NCBI GenBank assembly: GCA_902771735.1
Contig: CACXXO010000018.1
Location: 1-48,134, forward strand
Direction of reading: 5' to 3'
Length of the DNA stretch: 48,134 nucleotides
From: an uncultured Bacteroidota bacterium
GTDB lineage: Bacteria > Bacteroidota > Bacteroidia > Bacteroidales > P3
Part shown: piece by piece, positions 24,690-33,666 of the stretch
How the letters are laid out: every line of letters starts with the position of its first letter
Position numbering within the stretch: position 1 is the stretch's first letter
Made by a program: the position numbers and the translations under genes
Notes under the pieces: model-generated
Database searches by the model: none
Told to the model about the DNA's origin: nothing
Seen by the model: only the letters and a program-made list of their open reading frames with translations

Positions 24690-25895
24690 TTACTTGTTGA
24701 AAGCGTCGACGCTCTCTTTGATGAGCTGGAAGGTAGCCTCGATGTCGTTGTCGAGACCCATGGAGAAGCGGATCAAGCCTTCGCTCATACCCATTTCCTT
24801 CTGGATGTCCTCGGGGACCTCGCTCGAGGTGCTCTTGCCGCTATTGCTGAAGAGGGTCTTGAAGTAGCCCAGCGAAACGGCCAGATAGCCGACACCCTTC
24901 TGCTGCATGAGCTCCATGATCTTGCTGGCGCGGTCGGCAGTGCCCATGTCGATGCTGATCATGCCGCCGAAGCCGTAGCCCTCATTCATCATGCTGCAGA
25001 ACAGCTCGTAGTCGGGATGTTCGGGCAAACCGGGATAGTTGTATTTGAATCCCACCTCTTTGAAGCGCTTGGCGAGGTACATGGCGTTCTCGCCGTGTTT
25101 CTTCATGCGGATGTGGAGGGTGTGGAGGTTCTTGTTGATGGAGGCGCTGCGCATAGGATCCAGCACGGGGCCGAGGAGCATGCAGGTACCGTTGTTCACA
25201 TCGATCAGGCTGCCGATGTACTCGGCGCTGCCACAGATGGCACCGGCCACGCAGTCGTTCGTACCGTTGATGTACTTGGTCATCGAGTACACGGTGACGT
25301 CGGCACCCAGACGGCAGGGGCTGAAAATCATGGGGGTGAAGGTGTTGTCGACGATGAGTTTGGCACCGGCGGCATGGGCCATCTTGCTCAGCTCGGGGAT
25401 ATTGGCGATGCGGAGCAGGGGGTTGTTCATGGTCTCGGTGTAGACGACCTTGGTGTTGGGATGCTCGGCGAGGGCTTTCTTCACGCTCTCGAGGTTCTGC
25501 ATATTCACAAAGGTGCAGCTGACGTTGAACTTCTTCAGGTAGTTGGCCATGAAGGCGAAGGTGCCACCGTAGGTGGTCATGCTGGCCACGATGTGGTCGC
25601 CGGCGTTCACTTCGTGCAGCAAGGCGCAGGTGATGGCGGCAAGGCCGGAACCGGTAACCCAAGCAGCCTCAGTACCTTCCATGGCAGCCAGGCGCTGGCA
25701 GAGGGCGAGATTCGAGGGGTTCCAGTGGCGGCTGTAGAGGAAGTAGCCCTCGGTTTCGCCGTGGAAAGTCTCGGTCATGAGATGTGCCTCGGGGAAGGTG
25801 AAGGTGGCGCTGTCGCAGATTGCGGGGTTCACACCACGGTTGGCGTCGCGGCCATCGATGCGCTGGATGGCGGTTGCGGGATCAAATTTCGTCAT
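24690..25895 (-). CDS. Methionine gamma-lyase-like PLP enzyme
   Basis: 401-residue Cys/Met metabolism PLP-dependent enzyme. Start at ATG 25895 (MTKFDPATAIQRIDGRD). Motifs: YSRHWNPSNLALCQRLAAME, VTGSGLAAITCALLHEVNAG, the Asp region KLIVDNTFTPMIFSPCRLGA, the PLP Lys in VTVYSMTKYINGTND, and the C-terminal IRFSMGLDNDIEATFQLI. Members perform alpha,gamma- or beta-eliminations on methionine, cystathionine or cysteine. Sequence points to methionine gamma-lyase or cystathionine lyase, but I cannot settle which. It has its own promoter in the divergent spacer with the WG-repeat gene. Confidence 0.88.
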   Translation of the reverse strand: MTKFDPATAIQRIDGRDANRGVNPAICDSATFTFPEAHLMTETFHGETEGYFLYSRHWNPSNLALCQRLAAMEGTEAAWVTGSGLAAITCALLHEVNAGDHIVASMTTYGGTFAFMANYLKKFNVSCTFVNMQNLESVKKALAEHPNTKVVYTETMNNPLLRIANIPELSKMAHAAGAKLIVDNTFTPMIFSPCRLGADVTVYSMTKYINGTNDCVAGAICGSAEYIGSLIDVNNGTCMLLGPVLDPMRSASINKNLHTLHIRMKKHGENAMYLAKRFKEVGFKYNYPGLPEHPDYELFCSMMNEGYGFGGMISIDMGTADRASKIMELMQQKGVGYLAVSLGYFKTLFSNSGKSTSSEVPEDIQKEMGMSEGLIRFSMGLDNDIEATFQLIKESVDAFNK

Positions 25896-25936
25896 AGGTA
25901 TAAATTGTTTAATTGTTTTTGTTAATTTTGAAAATG

Positions 25937-25968
25937 CAAAAATACACATTTTGCCCGACACCACCAAA
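25937..25968 (-). promoter_or_regulatory. Promoter of the gamma-lyase gene
   Basis: Minus-strand TTTG (25965-25968), 20 bases, TATTTTTG (25937-25944). The start is 41 bases downstream. Confidence 0.65.
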
Positions 25969-26056
25969 TTTTTTTTTCAACCGCCATTTCCCAAACCCGT
26001 GCCAACAGAGGCCAAACTATGTTAACAAACGTTAAAAGACCCTTTTTCCGCCCTTC

Positions 26057-26103
26057 CAACGCCCTACCAAATCCCACTGTGGTAGGAGTTGGTAAGGAGA
26101 TGG
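26057..26103. repeat. Dispersed palindrome, degenerate copy C
   Basis: Same centre and right arm as copies B and D (GTGGTAGGAGTTGGTA), but the left arm is changed (CCAACGCCCTACCAAATCCC). About two thirds of the pairs in the arms still match. On the right the units TAAGGAGATGG and TAGGCAGTTGG keep the 11-base step. Confidence 0.8.
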
Positions 26104-26167
26104 TAGGCAGTTGGTAGGTACAAAGTACGGGTTTGACTCCAATCGGAGACCGACTAAAAATCTTTTT

Positions 26168-26198
26168 TTTGCCATGTCCGAAAAAGTACGTATCTTTG
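26168..26198 (+). promoter_or_regulatory. Promoter of the WG-repeat gene
   Basis: TTTG (26168-26171), 19 bases, TATCTTTG (26191-26198), 27 bases before the start at 26226. Confidence 0.7.
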
Positions 26199-26225
26199 CA
26201 TTTTGAAATAGAAACATTATATATA

Positions 26226-27578
26226 ATGAAACGCGGTTTATATATAGTTCTCGGAGTGCTCCTCGCCGCTTCCGGTGTAGATGCACAAAAGCTTGTATAT
26301 GAGAGTTCTACACAGAGCTTTGGATATAAGAACGACAACGGCACGTGGAAAATAGCGCCGATGTATCAACGTGCGGGCGAGTTTGAAGGCGGAGCCCGAA
26401 AATGGGCTCCCGTGAAACTCGACGGCCGCTGGGGCTGCATCGACGTGGACGGCAACATGATTTGTCGCAACCTCTTTCCCACCAAGGAGGTGGCGCGCGA
26501 GGCGGGCCACGAATGGGAGATTATGAGCGAACCGGGCAAATGGGTTTATCCCGCCCGCAACCAAGCCGACGGCCGCTGGGGGTTTGTCGACTACTACGGC
26601 CGCTGGAAATACCAGCCTATCTATGAGAAAGCCAATCCCCACCAAGGCAAGGACCCGAAGAGTTATGCCTCGGTGAAGAAAGAAGGACGCTGGGGCTGCA
26701 TTGACGGCCGCGGAGTGCTGGTTATCAACAACATCTTCCTCACCGCCGAGCAGGCCGAAGAGGCCGGCGCGCAGTGGGCCATCGGACGCAACTACTACAA
26801 ATGGCGCATCGCCGTGACCCACCCCACCACGGGCCTGTGGGGCTTTGTGGACTATCTGGGCCGATGGGCCGTACAGCCGCTGTATTCCGACAAGGTGCCC
26901 TTCGGCGAGGACAACTGCTACGAGTTTACGCAGGTGAAGCAGGAAGGCCGCTGGGGCAACATCAACCGCAACGGCGAGGTGGTTTCAACCCCCATCTTCT
27001 TCACCTCGGAAGACGCAGCCTACGCCCTGCGTCAGTATGAACACGGACGCACGCTGGAAGGGTGGCGCCTGCCGGTGTCCAATCCTAAGGACGGCAAATG
27101 GGGTTGGGTCGACTGGAGCGGCGAATGGCGCATCCAGCCCATCTTCGAGGATGTGTCGCACTTTGCCAATGACACGGGAATGTTTGCCACCGCCAAGTTC
27201 GACGGCTACTGGATGGTCATCAGCGACACTGGCGAATATCTTTCGCGCAACGTCTTCACCCTGAGTCGCGAAGCCTGGCTGGCCGGCAACGAGTGGGACA
27301 CCCAGCAGGAGCTTGGCCACTGGCTCTACCCCATCATGGATCCCGGCACTCAGGCCTGGGGCTATGTCGACTACCGTGGCGAATGGGTTATCAAACCCAC
27401 CCTCGAAGATGCCAAACTCTTCATCAATGTTTGGAACGACCGCGTGGCACCCGCCAAGATGGACGGCAAATGGGGCTGCATCGACCATACAGGCCAGTTT
27501 GTGGTGAAAAACCAGTTCAACACCTCGGCCGACGCCCAGACCGCCGGACGCCGCTGGGCCGAAGGGAAAAGATTCTAA
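26226..27578 (+). CDS. Exported WG-repeat protein with 87-residue supermodules
   Basis: 450 residues; start at ATG 26226 giving a signal peptide ending SGVDAQ. From about residue 68 the protein is built of four units of 86-87 residues (68-154, 155-241, 242-327, 328-414) and a final half unit. Each has a first WG repeat (DGRWGCIDVDG), a helical-looking motif F-x-T-x(3)-A-x(2)-AG-x(2)-W, then a second WG repeat (GRWGFVDYYGRW) and a Q/KP segment. WG-repeat proteins are widespread and uncharacterised, probably binding or scaffold modules. Unit 3 and unit 4 are the most divergent. Followed 35 bases later by pyrC. Confidence 0.88.
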   Translation: MKRGLYIVLGVLLAASGVDAQKLVYESSTQSFGYKNDNGTWKIAPMYQRAGEFEGGARKWAPVKLDGRWGCIDVDGNMICRNLFPTKEVAREAGHEWEIMSEPGKWVYPARNQADGRWGFVDYYGRWKYQPIYEKANPHQGKDPKSYASVKKEGRWGCIDGRGVLVINNIFLTAEQAEEAGAQWAIGRNYYKWRIAVTHPTTGLWGFVDYLGRWAVQPLYSDKVPFGEDNCYEFTQVKQEGRWGNINRNGEVVSTPIFFTSEDAAYALRQYEHGRTLEGWRLPVSNPKDGKWGWVDWSGEWRIQPIFEDVSHFANDTGMFATAKFDGYWMVISDTGEYLSRNVFTLSREAWLAGNEWDTQQELGHWLYPIMDPGTQAWGYVDYRGEWVIKPTLEDAKLFINVWNDRVAPAKMDGKWGCIDHTGQFVVKNQFNTSADAQTAGRRWAEGKRF

Positions 27579-27613
27579 ACGAATCACAAGTTAGGAATTA
27601 AGAATTAATAATT

Positions 27614-28942
27614 TTGAAAACGCTGATTCATAATGCGACCATCGTCAACGAGGGTCGCATTTTTGTTGGTTCGGTCGTCATCGACGACGACAGGATTGCC
27701 GAGATTTCGGAGAACCCGGAATACTCTGGAAAGACCGATTATTCGGAAATAATTGACGCGAAAGGGCTTTTGCTTTTGCCCGGGGTGATTGATACCCATG
27801 TCCATTTCCGCGACGGCGGCCAGAGCGAGAACCCCGCAGGCACGTTCTATTCTGAATCAAGGGCAGCCCGCGCCGGTGGCGTGACCTCGGTCGTCGACAT
27901 GCCCAACACCAAACCGCAGACCACCACGATGGAGGCTCTCGAGGCCAAAGAAACTCTGGCAGCACGCGACTCCGCCGTCAACTACGGTTTCATGCTCGGC
28001 GCCACCAACGACAACATCGACACCCTGCTGGCCATCGACCCACGGCGCTATGCCGCCATCAAGCTCTTCCTCGGCTCCTCGACAGGCAACATGCTGGTGA
28101 ACAACCCAGAGCAACTGGACCACCTGTTCCGCGACGCACAGAAACTCATCGTGGCACACTGCGAGCAGGAGGAGGTCATCCAGGCCAACCTTATGAACGC
28201 CAAACGCGAATTCCAAGGCACCGAGGGCGAAACCACAGCCCTGCACCCCAAGATACGCAACAACGAGGCCTGCTTCCTCAGCACCTACCACGCCATCGAG
28301 CGAGCCCGCAAATACGGTACACGATTCCATGTGGCACACATCTCGACGGCCACGGAGCTCTCGCTACTCTCCAATTTCGACCTCGAGAAAAAGAGCATCA
28401 CCGCCGAGGTGTCGCCCAACCACCTGTGGTTCGACGACCGCGACTACGCCGAACTGGGCAATAAAATCAAGTGCAACCCCGCCATCAAAACCAATGAGGA
28501 CCGCCTCGCACTGTGGGCGGCCTTGGAAGACGACCTCATCGACACCATCGCCACCGACCATGCCCCCCACCCTCTCGAAGCCAAGATGAGACCCTACTTC
28601 GACGCCCCGAGCGGCATCCCTTCCATCCAGCACTCGCTGCAGATGATGCTCGAGGCCGCCATCAACGACGACGCATTGCTGACGATGATAGTACAGAAGA
28701 TGTGCCACAATCCAGCCTTGCTTTTCGGTATCGAGGGGCGTGGTTTCATCCGCAAAGGCTACAAAGCCGACCTGGTGTTGGTGCATCCGGGAGTGGAAGA
28801 GACCGTCGCGCGCGAATCATTATTATATAAGTGCGGCTGGAGTCCCCTCGAAGGCCAAACCTTCCACACCCGTATCGAACGCGTGTGGGTCAACGGAAAC
28901 TCCGCGGTCGCCACAGGCGAACCATTGACATTCAGCAAATAA
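27614..28942 (+). CDS. pyrC: Dihydroorotase
   Basis: 442-residue zinc amidohydrolase converting N-carbamoyl-aspartate to dihydroorotate in pyrimidine synthesis. Metal and active-site motifs: GVIDTHVHFRDGG, the Lys to be carboxylated in AAIKLFLGSSTGNMLV, AHCEQEE, FHVAHISTATEL and IDTIATDHAPH. The start must be TTG at 27614: an in-frame stop lies at 27599-27601 and the next ATG falls inside the catalytic domain. The DNA before the start is a simple AATTAAG repeat. Length is normal for the class I enzyme of Bacteroidota. It may be co-transcribed with the WG-repeat gene. Confidence 0.94.
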   Translation: MKTLIHNATIVNEGRIFVGSVVIDDDRIAEISENPEYSGKTDYSEIIDAKGLLLLPGVIDTHVHFRDGGQSENPAGTFYSESRAARAGGVTSVVDMPNTKPQTTTMEALEAKETLAARDSAVNYGFMLGATNDNIDTLLAIDPRRYAAIKLFLGSSTGNMLVNNPEQLDHLFRDAQKLIVAHCEQEEVIQANLMNAKREFQGTEGETTALHPKIRNNEACFLSTYHAIERARKYGTRFHVAHISTATELSLLSNFDLEKKSITAEVSPNHLWFDDRDYAELGNKIKCNPAIKTNEDRLALWAALEDDLIDTIATDHAPHPLEAKMRPYFDAPSGIPSIQHSLQMMLEAAINDDALLTMIVQKMCHNPALLFGIEGRGFIRKGYKADLVLVHPGVEETVARESLLYKCGWSPLEGQTFHTRIERVWVNGNSAVATGEPLTFSK

Positions 28943-28994
28943 ATTTCTGATTTCCATCAGCAATCCTCGCCACCACCATGCTGAGAAACAAGAA

Positions 28995-29023
28995 AAGCCC
29001 CGGGCGTTCAACGCCCGGGGCTT
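28995..29023. terminator. Bidirectional terminator after pyrC
   Basis: Perfect 13-base GC-rich stem AAGCCCCGGGCGT / ACGCCCGGGGCTT with loop TCA, between convergent genes, with A-rich left and T-rich right flanks. Confidence 0.9.
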
Positions 29024-29049
29024 ATAATTTCTTTTCGTGAAGAACACTA

Positions 29050-29676
29050 TCAATCCATGTGGCCGAGGCTCACACCGACTCCCGCAAAGAGGGTGCTGCC
29101 TTCCCATGCCTTCTTCACCGACTCCTTGTTGGCCAGGGAGAAATCCTCGCGGTCGATGAGGCCGATGTTGTAGCCAGCGAAAAAGCGGAAACGGTAAATC
29201 TGGATACCGGCGCCAACGGTTCCGCCCATATCAAAGTGGGCGTCCATCTGGGTGGCAACATTCTTATAGTTGGCCAGCGTGGAGAGTCCTACGTTGAACA
29301 CCGGGCCACCGAATACCAACAAGTCGGCACTCGCACTCAAAGGTATCTTGAAATTCAGATAGAACGGTATCTTGATGTTGATATTGGAGGTGCTGAAGTT
29401 GATGGTGTCGGAGAGGGTCTGCTTGGCCGAAGCAAAACTGAGATAGGCTCCCGGAGCAAGTCCTACACTGCCGAAGAGTTCCGTATTGAGAGACAGACCA
29501 ATCATGCCGCCGTTCAAATAATCGGCATTATTGAACAATCCATCGGCAAGGTCTTTCTGATAATAGAACGTGTGATGCTGATGGATGTAGGCCGCATTGA
29601 TGCTTAGCTGGGCCGAGGATTCGCCGGCAAACGACAAAGCTACCAGCAGACAAACCGTTGACAATAACTTTTTCAT
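29050..29676 (-). CDS. Outer-membrane beta-barrel protein (PorT-like)
   Basis: 208 residues; start at ATG 29676 giving a signal peptide ending GESSAQ. The mature protein alternates hydrophobic and polar residues in strands typical of the PorT/OMP_b-brl family: GMIGLSLNTELFGSVGLAPG, NINIKIPFYLNFKIPLSASA, LVFGGPVFNVGLS and IYRFRFFAGYNIGLIDREDF. The last strand is STLFAGVGVSLGHMD, so the C-terminal aromatic is missing. Function unknown. It lies downstream of the acyl-CoA synthetase gene with a hairpin between them. Confidence 0.82.
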   Translation of the reverse strand: MKKLLSTVCLLVALSFAGESSAQLSINAAYIHQHHTFYYQKDLADGLFNNADYLNGGMIGLSLNTELFGSVGLAPGAYLSFASAKQTLSDTINFSTSNINIKIPFYLNFKIPLSASADLLVFGGPVFNVGLSTLANYKNVATQMDAHFDMGGTVGAGIQIYRFRFFAGYNIGLIDREDFSLANKESVKKAWEGSTLFAGVGVSLGHMD

Positions 29677-29695
29677 GGCTACTTGTTTAAAAGGA

Positions 29696-29748
29696 AGGAC
29701 AAGAAAGGGCAAGCAAGACCCAATGTCTTTTTTGTCCTTTCTTGTCTT
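29696..29748 (-). terminator. Long hairpin after the acyl-CoA synthetase gene
   Basis: 17-base stem (29696-29712 with 29732-29748) containing two G-T pairs and a 19-base loop, built around ACAAGAAAGG / CCTTTCTTGT. It sits between the synthetase stop and the barrel protein start, so it may be a terminator or a leader structure. Confidence 0.5.
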
Positions 29749-29756
29749 ATAAAAAT

Positions 29757-31829
29757 TTACTTTTCGAGGCGGATGCGGGCGTCGACGGCGGTGACGTAGC
29801 GCGGGTTGCCGAGCAGGGGGTTGAGGTCCATCTCGGCAATCTCGGGAGCAGCCTGCACGAGGGCACTCACGCGAGCCACCTGGTCGGCATAGAGGTCGAG
29901 GTTCACACCCTCCTGGCCACGCACACCCTGAAGGATCTTGTAGCCCTTGAGCTTGGTGAGCATCTCCTTGGCCTCGGCGGCGGTGATGGGGGCGAGGGCG
30001 CTCTGCACATCCTTCAGCACCTCGATGAAAATACCACCCAGACCGAAGAAAATCTGATGACCGAACTTCGGGTCGCGGATAGCGCCGATGTAGACGTCGA
30101 TACCATCAAGCATGGGATACATCTCCACTGCATAGGTCTCGGGGATGACGATGAGGCGGTCGAACTCCTTGGCCACAGTGTCGAGGTCCTTCACACCGAG
30201 GGTCACGCCACCCACGTCGCTCTTGTGCAGGGGGCCGACGACCTTCATCACGAGGGGCACATCCTTCGAGCAGCCCACCTCCTTGGCGAAGGCCAGGGCA
30301 TCCTCTTTCTTGCTCACCTCGACGCTCTTCTTGCGGCTGATGCCGGCGGCGTCGAGCAGCTCGTTGTAGTCGGCAATCTCCATGTAGCCGTCCTTGCAAC
30401 GCTCCACAGTTTTGCGGATGCGGGCCACGTCAATCTTGGGCAGCTCGACGTTCTCGGGCTGGGGCTTGGGAGTATGGTAAACCTTCACGAGGGCGTTACC
30501 GAGCACGCACTCCTCGGGGAAGTTGATATTGCCTTTAGCGATGAAGTCCTCAATCTCGCTCTTGACGTTGATAATCGAAGGCAGCACGGGGAAGATGGGT
30601 TTCTTGCAGGTACGCATCTTCTGGTCGAGCAGGTCGTAGACCTCCTTGTTGCTGAACAGTCCCGGCGAACCGAAGATAACCACGGAAAAGTCGATGTCGG
30701 TGTATTCGTTCTCGACGGTGTCGAGGATATAGCCAAGCTGTTCGGCGGTGCCGGTGGCGAGGAAGTCGATGGGGTTACCCACCGAGGAGCCGCCGAAGAG
30801 TTTCTCGAGCAGGGCAGGGCTGGCGGGATGGTCTTTCAAGCTGGGGACCTCCATGCCGCCGTTCGACAGCACGTCGGTGAGCATCACGGCGGGGCCGCCG
30901 GCGTGGGTGACAATGGCACAACGCTTGCCCTTCAATTCGGGATACATGAAAACGGCGCAGACGGTGGTCAGCTCCTGACGGTTCTGGCAGCGCACGATGC
31001 CGGCCTTGCGGAAGAGGGCATCGACGGCGGCGTCGTTGGTGGCCAGGGCGCCGGTGTGGCTCGAGGCGGCACGGATGCCGGCGGCACTGCCACCGCTCTT
31101 GATGGCGGCGATGTGGCATCCCTTGTTGATGAGGCTGCGGCTGTGCTTGAGGAGACGCTGCGGGTCGCCGATCTTCTCCATATAAAGCATGATAACATGA
31201 CTCGAGGTCTCGGGGTTGAAGGTCTCGTCGAGGTGCTCCAGCACGTCCTCGATACCCAGCTGGGCGCTGTTACCCACGGCCCACACGCTATTGAACTTGA
31301 GGCCGTTGCTCATACCGTACTCCTTGATGAACACGGCGGTGGCACCGCTACCGGTGATGAAGTCCACACCCTTGGGGTCCAGCGGAGGAATGGGGGTGTC
31401 GAAGCAGCCGGCATAGTTCACGTTGAGGAAGCCGGTGCAGTTGGGGCCGATGAGCGAACCGCCGACGCTGTTGATGGTGTCGACAATGTGCTTCTCGATT
31501 TCGGCACCCTCGTGGCTCTCCTCCGAGAAACCGGCACTGACAATGATGAAGCCCTTGCAGCCCTTCTCCTTGGCCAGGACGTCGACCGTCTGGGCGCAGA
31601 ACTTGGCGGCAATGCAGAGGATGGCGCAGTCCACCTGAGGCAGGTCCTCGACCTTGGCGTAGCATTTCACGCCCTGCACTTCGGTTTCTTTGGGGTTCAC
31701 GGCGTAGACCTGACCCTTGAAGGGACTCTCGAGGAGGTTCTTCAGCGACTTGCCGCCGGGTTTATGTACATCACTGGAAGCACCGCAGATAACGATGCTG
31801 CGGGGATTGAGTAATTCTTTTGCTATCAT
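29757..31829 (-). CDS. ADP-forming acetate/acyl-CoA synthetase (fused subunits)
   Basis: 690-residue NDP-forming acyl-CoA synthetase that makes acetate (or another acid) and ATP from acyl-CoA, ADP and phosphate. The N-terminal CoA-binding domain has LNPRSIVICGASSDVHKPGG; the next part has GPNCTGFLNV and FITGSGATAVFIKEYG. The phospho-His region is ASSHTGALATNDAAVDALF. The C-terminal ATP-grasp domain (about 470-690) has DVPLVMKVVGPLHKSDVGGV and GGIFIEVLKDV. Alpha and beta parts are fused, as in many anaerobes. It fits a fermentative lifestyle. Its promoter is at 31865-31895. Confidence 0.93.
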   Translation of the reverse strand: MIAKELLNPRSIVICGASSDVHKPGGKSLKNLLESPFKGQVYAVNPKETEVQGVKCYAKVEDLPQVDCAILCIAAKFCAQTVDVLAKEKGCKGFIIVSAGFSEESHEGAEIEKHIVDTINSVGGSLIGPNCTGFLNVNYAGCFDTPIPPLDPKGVDFITGSGATAVFIKEYGMSNGLKFNSVWAVGNSAQLGIEDVLEHLDETFNPETSSHVIMLYMEKIGDPQRLLKHSRSLINKGCHIAAIKSGGSAAGIRAASSHTGALATNDAAVDALFRKAGIVRCQNRQELTTVCAVFMYPELKGKRCAIVTHAGGPAVMLTDVLSNGGMEVPSLKDHPASPALLEKLFGGSSVGNPIDFLATGTAEQLGYILDTVENEYTDIDFSVVIFGSPGLFSNKEVYDLLDQKMRTCKKPIFPVLPSIINVKSEIEDFIAKGNINFPEECVLGNALVKVYHTPKPQPENVELPKIDVARIRKTVERCKDGYMEIADYNELLDAAGISRKKSVEVSKKEDALAFAKEVGCSKDVPLVMKVVGPLHKSDVGGVTLGVKDLDTVAKEFDRLIVIPETYAVEMYPMLDGIDVYIGAIRDPKFGHQIFFGLGGIFIEVLKDVQSALAPITAAEAKEMLTKLKGYKILQGVRGQEGVNLDLYADQVARVSALVQAAPEIAEMDLNPLLGNPRYVTAVDARIRLEK

Positions 31830-31864
31830 ATCATTTATCGTTTTTACTTATTTCTAATAAAATG

Positions 31865-31895
31865 CAAAGATACGAAATGTTTTCCAATCGGCAAA
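31865..31895 (-). promoter_or_regulatory. Promoter of the acyl-CoA synthetase gene
   Basis: Minus-strand TTTG (31892-31895), 19 bases, TATCTTTG (31865-31872), about 35 bases before the start codon. Confidence 0.65.
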
Positions 31896-31928
31896 ATCTT
31901 TTTTCCAATTCCGCTTCACAGAAAAAAT

Positions 31929-33407
31929 TCATCCGCGCAACCTTCCCACAACCTTCCTCACCAACTCGCGCTCGCTCCAGAGGAGGGCGCCGACAAAAAT
32001 CCCCAACAGCAACGTGTTGTAGGCCAGTCGGAGCCAGAGGTTGTCGATATGAACCAGAGTGCTGGCGGCATACAATGCAAGGGCGAGGGCGAACCAGCCG
32101 AGGATGGCCGGCACAGGATAGGGCACGTGGTAGTGGCGCTGGCCGATGAAGTAGCTGAGCAACACGCAGGTACCATAGCCTGCCAAGCCGCCCCAAGCGC
32201 AGGCCATGTAGCCAATCCCCGGAACAAAAATCACATTGACAAGCACCAGTACAGCGCAGCCGATGGCACTCATGATGGCTCCCCAGTAGGTCTTGGCCGT
32301 CAATTTGTACCAGAACGAGAGGTTGAAATAGACACCCATCAGTATCTCGGCCATCATCACGATGGGCACGGCGCGCAAACCCGCCCAGTAGTCGCTCTTG
32401 ATGATGTACTTGAAAACATCCATGTAGCACACCACCACCATGAAGGCCAACAAGGTGAACATCACAAAATATTTCATCACAACAGCCTGGCTCTCCTTCG
32501 ATTCCTTCCCTTTGCCGCCGGCAAACACAAAAGGCTCGTAGGCGTAGCGAAACGCCTGTGTAATCATGGCCATGATCATCGCAATCTTCACGCAGGCACC
32601 ATAGATACCCAGCTGCGCCTGCATGTCCTCGCCGGGATAGAGGAACGGAAACAATATCTTGTCAAGTACCTGATTCAGAATACCTACAATACCAAACACC
32701 AACAGCGGCCAGGCGTACTTGAGCATTGGTCTCAAAATTCGAAAATCGAAACTCGAAAATCGGAACCCGCGCAGTTCGCGCCAGAATCCGAAGGTCACCA
32801 AGGCAGTGCATATCAGGTTGATGTAGAAGATATAACCCACATTGTTCTGCTCGTCGTACCACTGCATGAACCCCAGGTGCTGCCACCGCGGCGCCACAAG
32901 GAAGACAAAGAGGTTGAGCCCGATGTTGAGCACAATGAACGCCAGCTTGAGTGCTGCAAATTTCCACGCCTTGTTCTCAAACCGCAAGCGGGCAAACAGT
33001 ATCGCCTGGAAAGCGTCGAGCGCCACCACGATAGCCATCACGGCAATGTACTCGGGATGTGCCTCGTAGCCCATGGCCACAGAGATGGGACCCAGCAACG
33101 CCAGCACCATCAACACGAAGATTCCTCCAACCGACCCCACTGCCCCCAAGGCGGTGGAAAACACCGACTTGGAATCAGAACCCTCCTTGTTGGCAAAATA
33201 GAAAAAAGTCGTCTCCATGCCAAAGGTCAGGATTACCAACAGGAGAGCCGTGTAGGCGTAGACATTGGTCACCACCCCGTAGCCTCCCGAGGCGGCGGAG
33301 ATGTGGTAAGTGTAGAGCGGAACGAGCAAATAGTTCAAAAATCTGCCCACAATGCTACTCAGTCCATAGACGACCGAGTCGGAAAAGAGTTTTTTCAACG
33401 ATGCCAT
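31929..33407 (-). CDS. Polysaccharide/lipid flippase (Wzx/MATE-like)
   Basis: 492 residues; start at ATG 33407 (MASLKKLFSDSVVYGLSSIV). About 12-14 hydrophobic helices are spread over the whole length, with the N-terminal family pattern GRFLNYLLVPLYT-x-HIS and a MVxxYMDVFKYIIK stretch. It belongs to the polysaccharide-biosynthesis/MVF-like superfamily that flips lipid-linked sugars across the inner membrane. No glycan-synthesis genes sit beside it. A cytoplasmic loop (GFRFSSFDFRILRP) is encoded by a simple CGAAAAT-type repeat at 32733-32765, probably a recent expansion. Divergent from the GH20-like gene. Confidence 0.87.
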   Translation of the reverse strand: MASLKKLFSDSVVYGLSSIVGRFLNYLLVPLYTYHISAASGGYGVVTNVYAYTALLLVILTFGMETTFFYFANKEGSDSKSVFSTALGAVGSVGGIFVLMVLALLGPISVAMGYEAHPEYIAVMAIVVALDAFQAILFARLRFENKAWKFAALKLAFIVLNIGLNLFVFLVAPRWQHLGFMQWYDEQNNVGYIFYINLICTALVTFGFWRELRGFRFSSFDFRILRPMLKYAWPLLVFGIVGILNQVLDKILFPFLYPGEDMQAQLGIYGACVKIAMIMAMITQAFRYAYEPFVFAGGKGKESKESQAVVMKYFVMFTLLAFMVVVCYMDVFKYIIKSDYWAGLRAVPIVMMAEILMGVYFNLSFWYKLTAKTYWGAIMSAIGCAVLVLVNVIFVPGIGYMACAWGGLAGYGTCVLLSYFIGQRHYHVPYPVPAILGWFALALALYAASTLVHIDNLWLRLAYNTLLLGIFVGALLWSERELVRKVVGRLRG

Positions 33408-33517
33408 AATGTTAAAATAACGTCTCGAAACGTCAAATATTGCCCTCCACCGAAAAATACCTCCAAAATGCAACATAACGCACTACCAAACAGTAAGGTA
33501 GAACGCCTTACCAACTA

Positions 33518-33573
33518 CCTACCAACACCCTACCAACTCCTACCGTGGTAGGAGTTGGTAGGGTGTTGGTAGG
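33518..33573. repeat. Dispersed palindrome, copy D
   Basis: 56-base inverted repeat with 27-base perfect arms around a central G-T mismatch at 33545/33546. It is nearly identical to copy B over the core. On the left the unit TACCAACTACC extends the 11-base rhythm. It lies between the divergent flippase and GH20-like genes. Confidence 0.92.
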
Positions 33574-33666
33574 GCATTGACAGGTAGTTTATCCTAACAA
33601 TTTGGCAAGGAAATATAATAAAAAAAGAATGGCGACGTTACTATTATGTTTTAATATAAAAACACA

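Larger units (their letters stand above)
25896..26225. other. Divergent spacer between the gamma-lyase and WG-repeat genes
   Basis: 330 bases without a gene. It contains the lyase promoter (25937-25968), an AT-rich part, degenerate palindrome copy C (about 26057-26103) with adjacent 11-base units, and the WG gene promoter (26168-26198). Confidence 0.75.

Noticed and set aside
29742-31814. A 690-codon open frame on the plus strand opposite the acyl-CoA synthetase gene
   Set aside because: It mirrors the codon pattern of the real gene, has no recognisable domain, and its protein is low-complexity in Val, Gly, His and Leu. It is a shadow frame.
21-33573. Palindromes as ends of an insertion sequence or integron sites
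   Set aside because: No transposase or integrase gene is in the window and no target-site duplications were seen around the copies.
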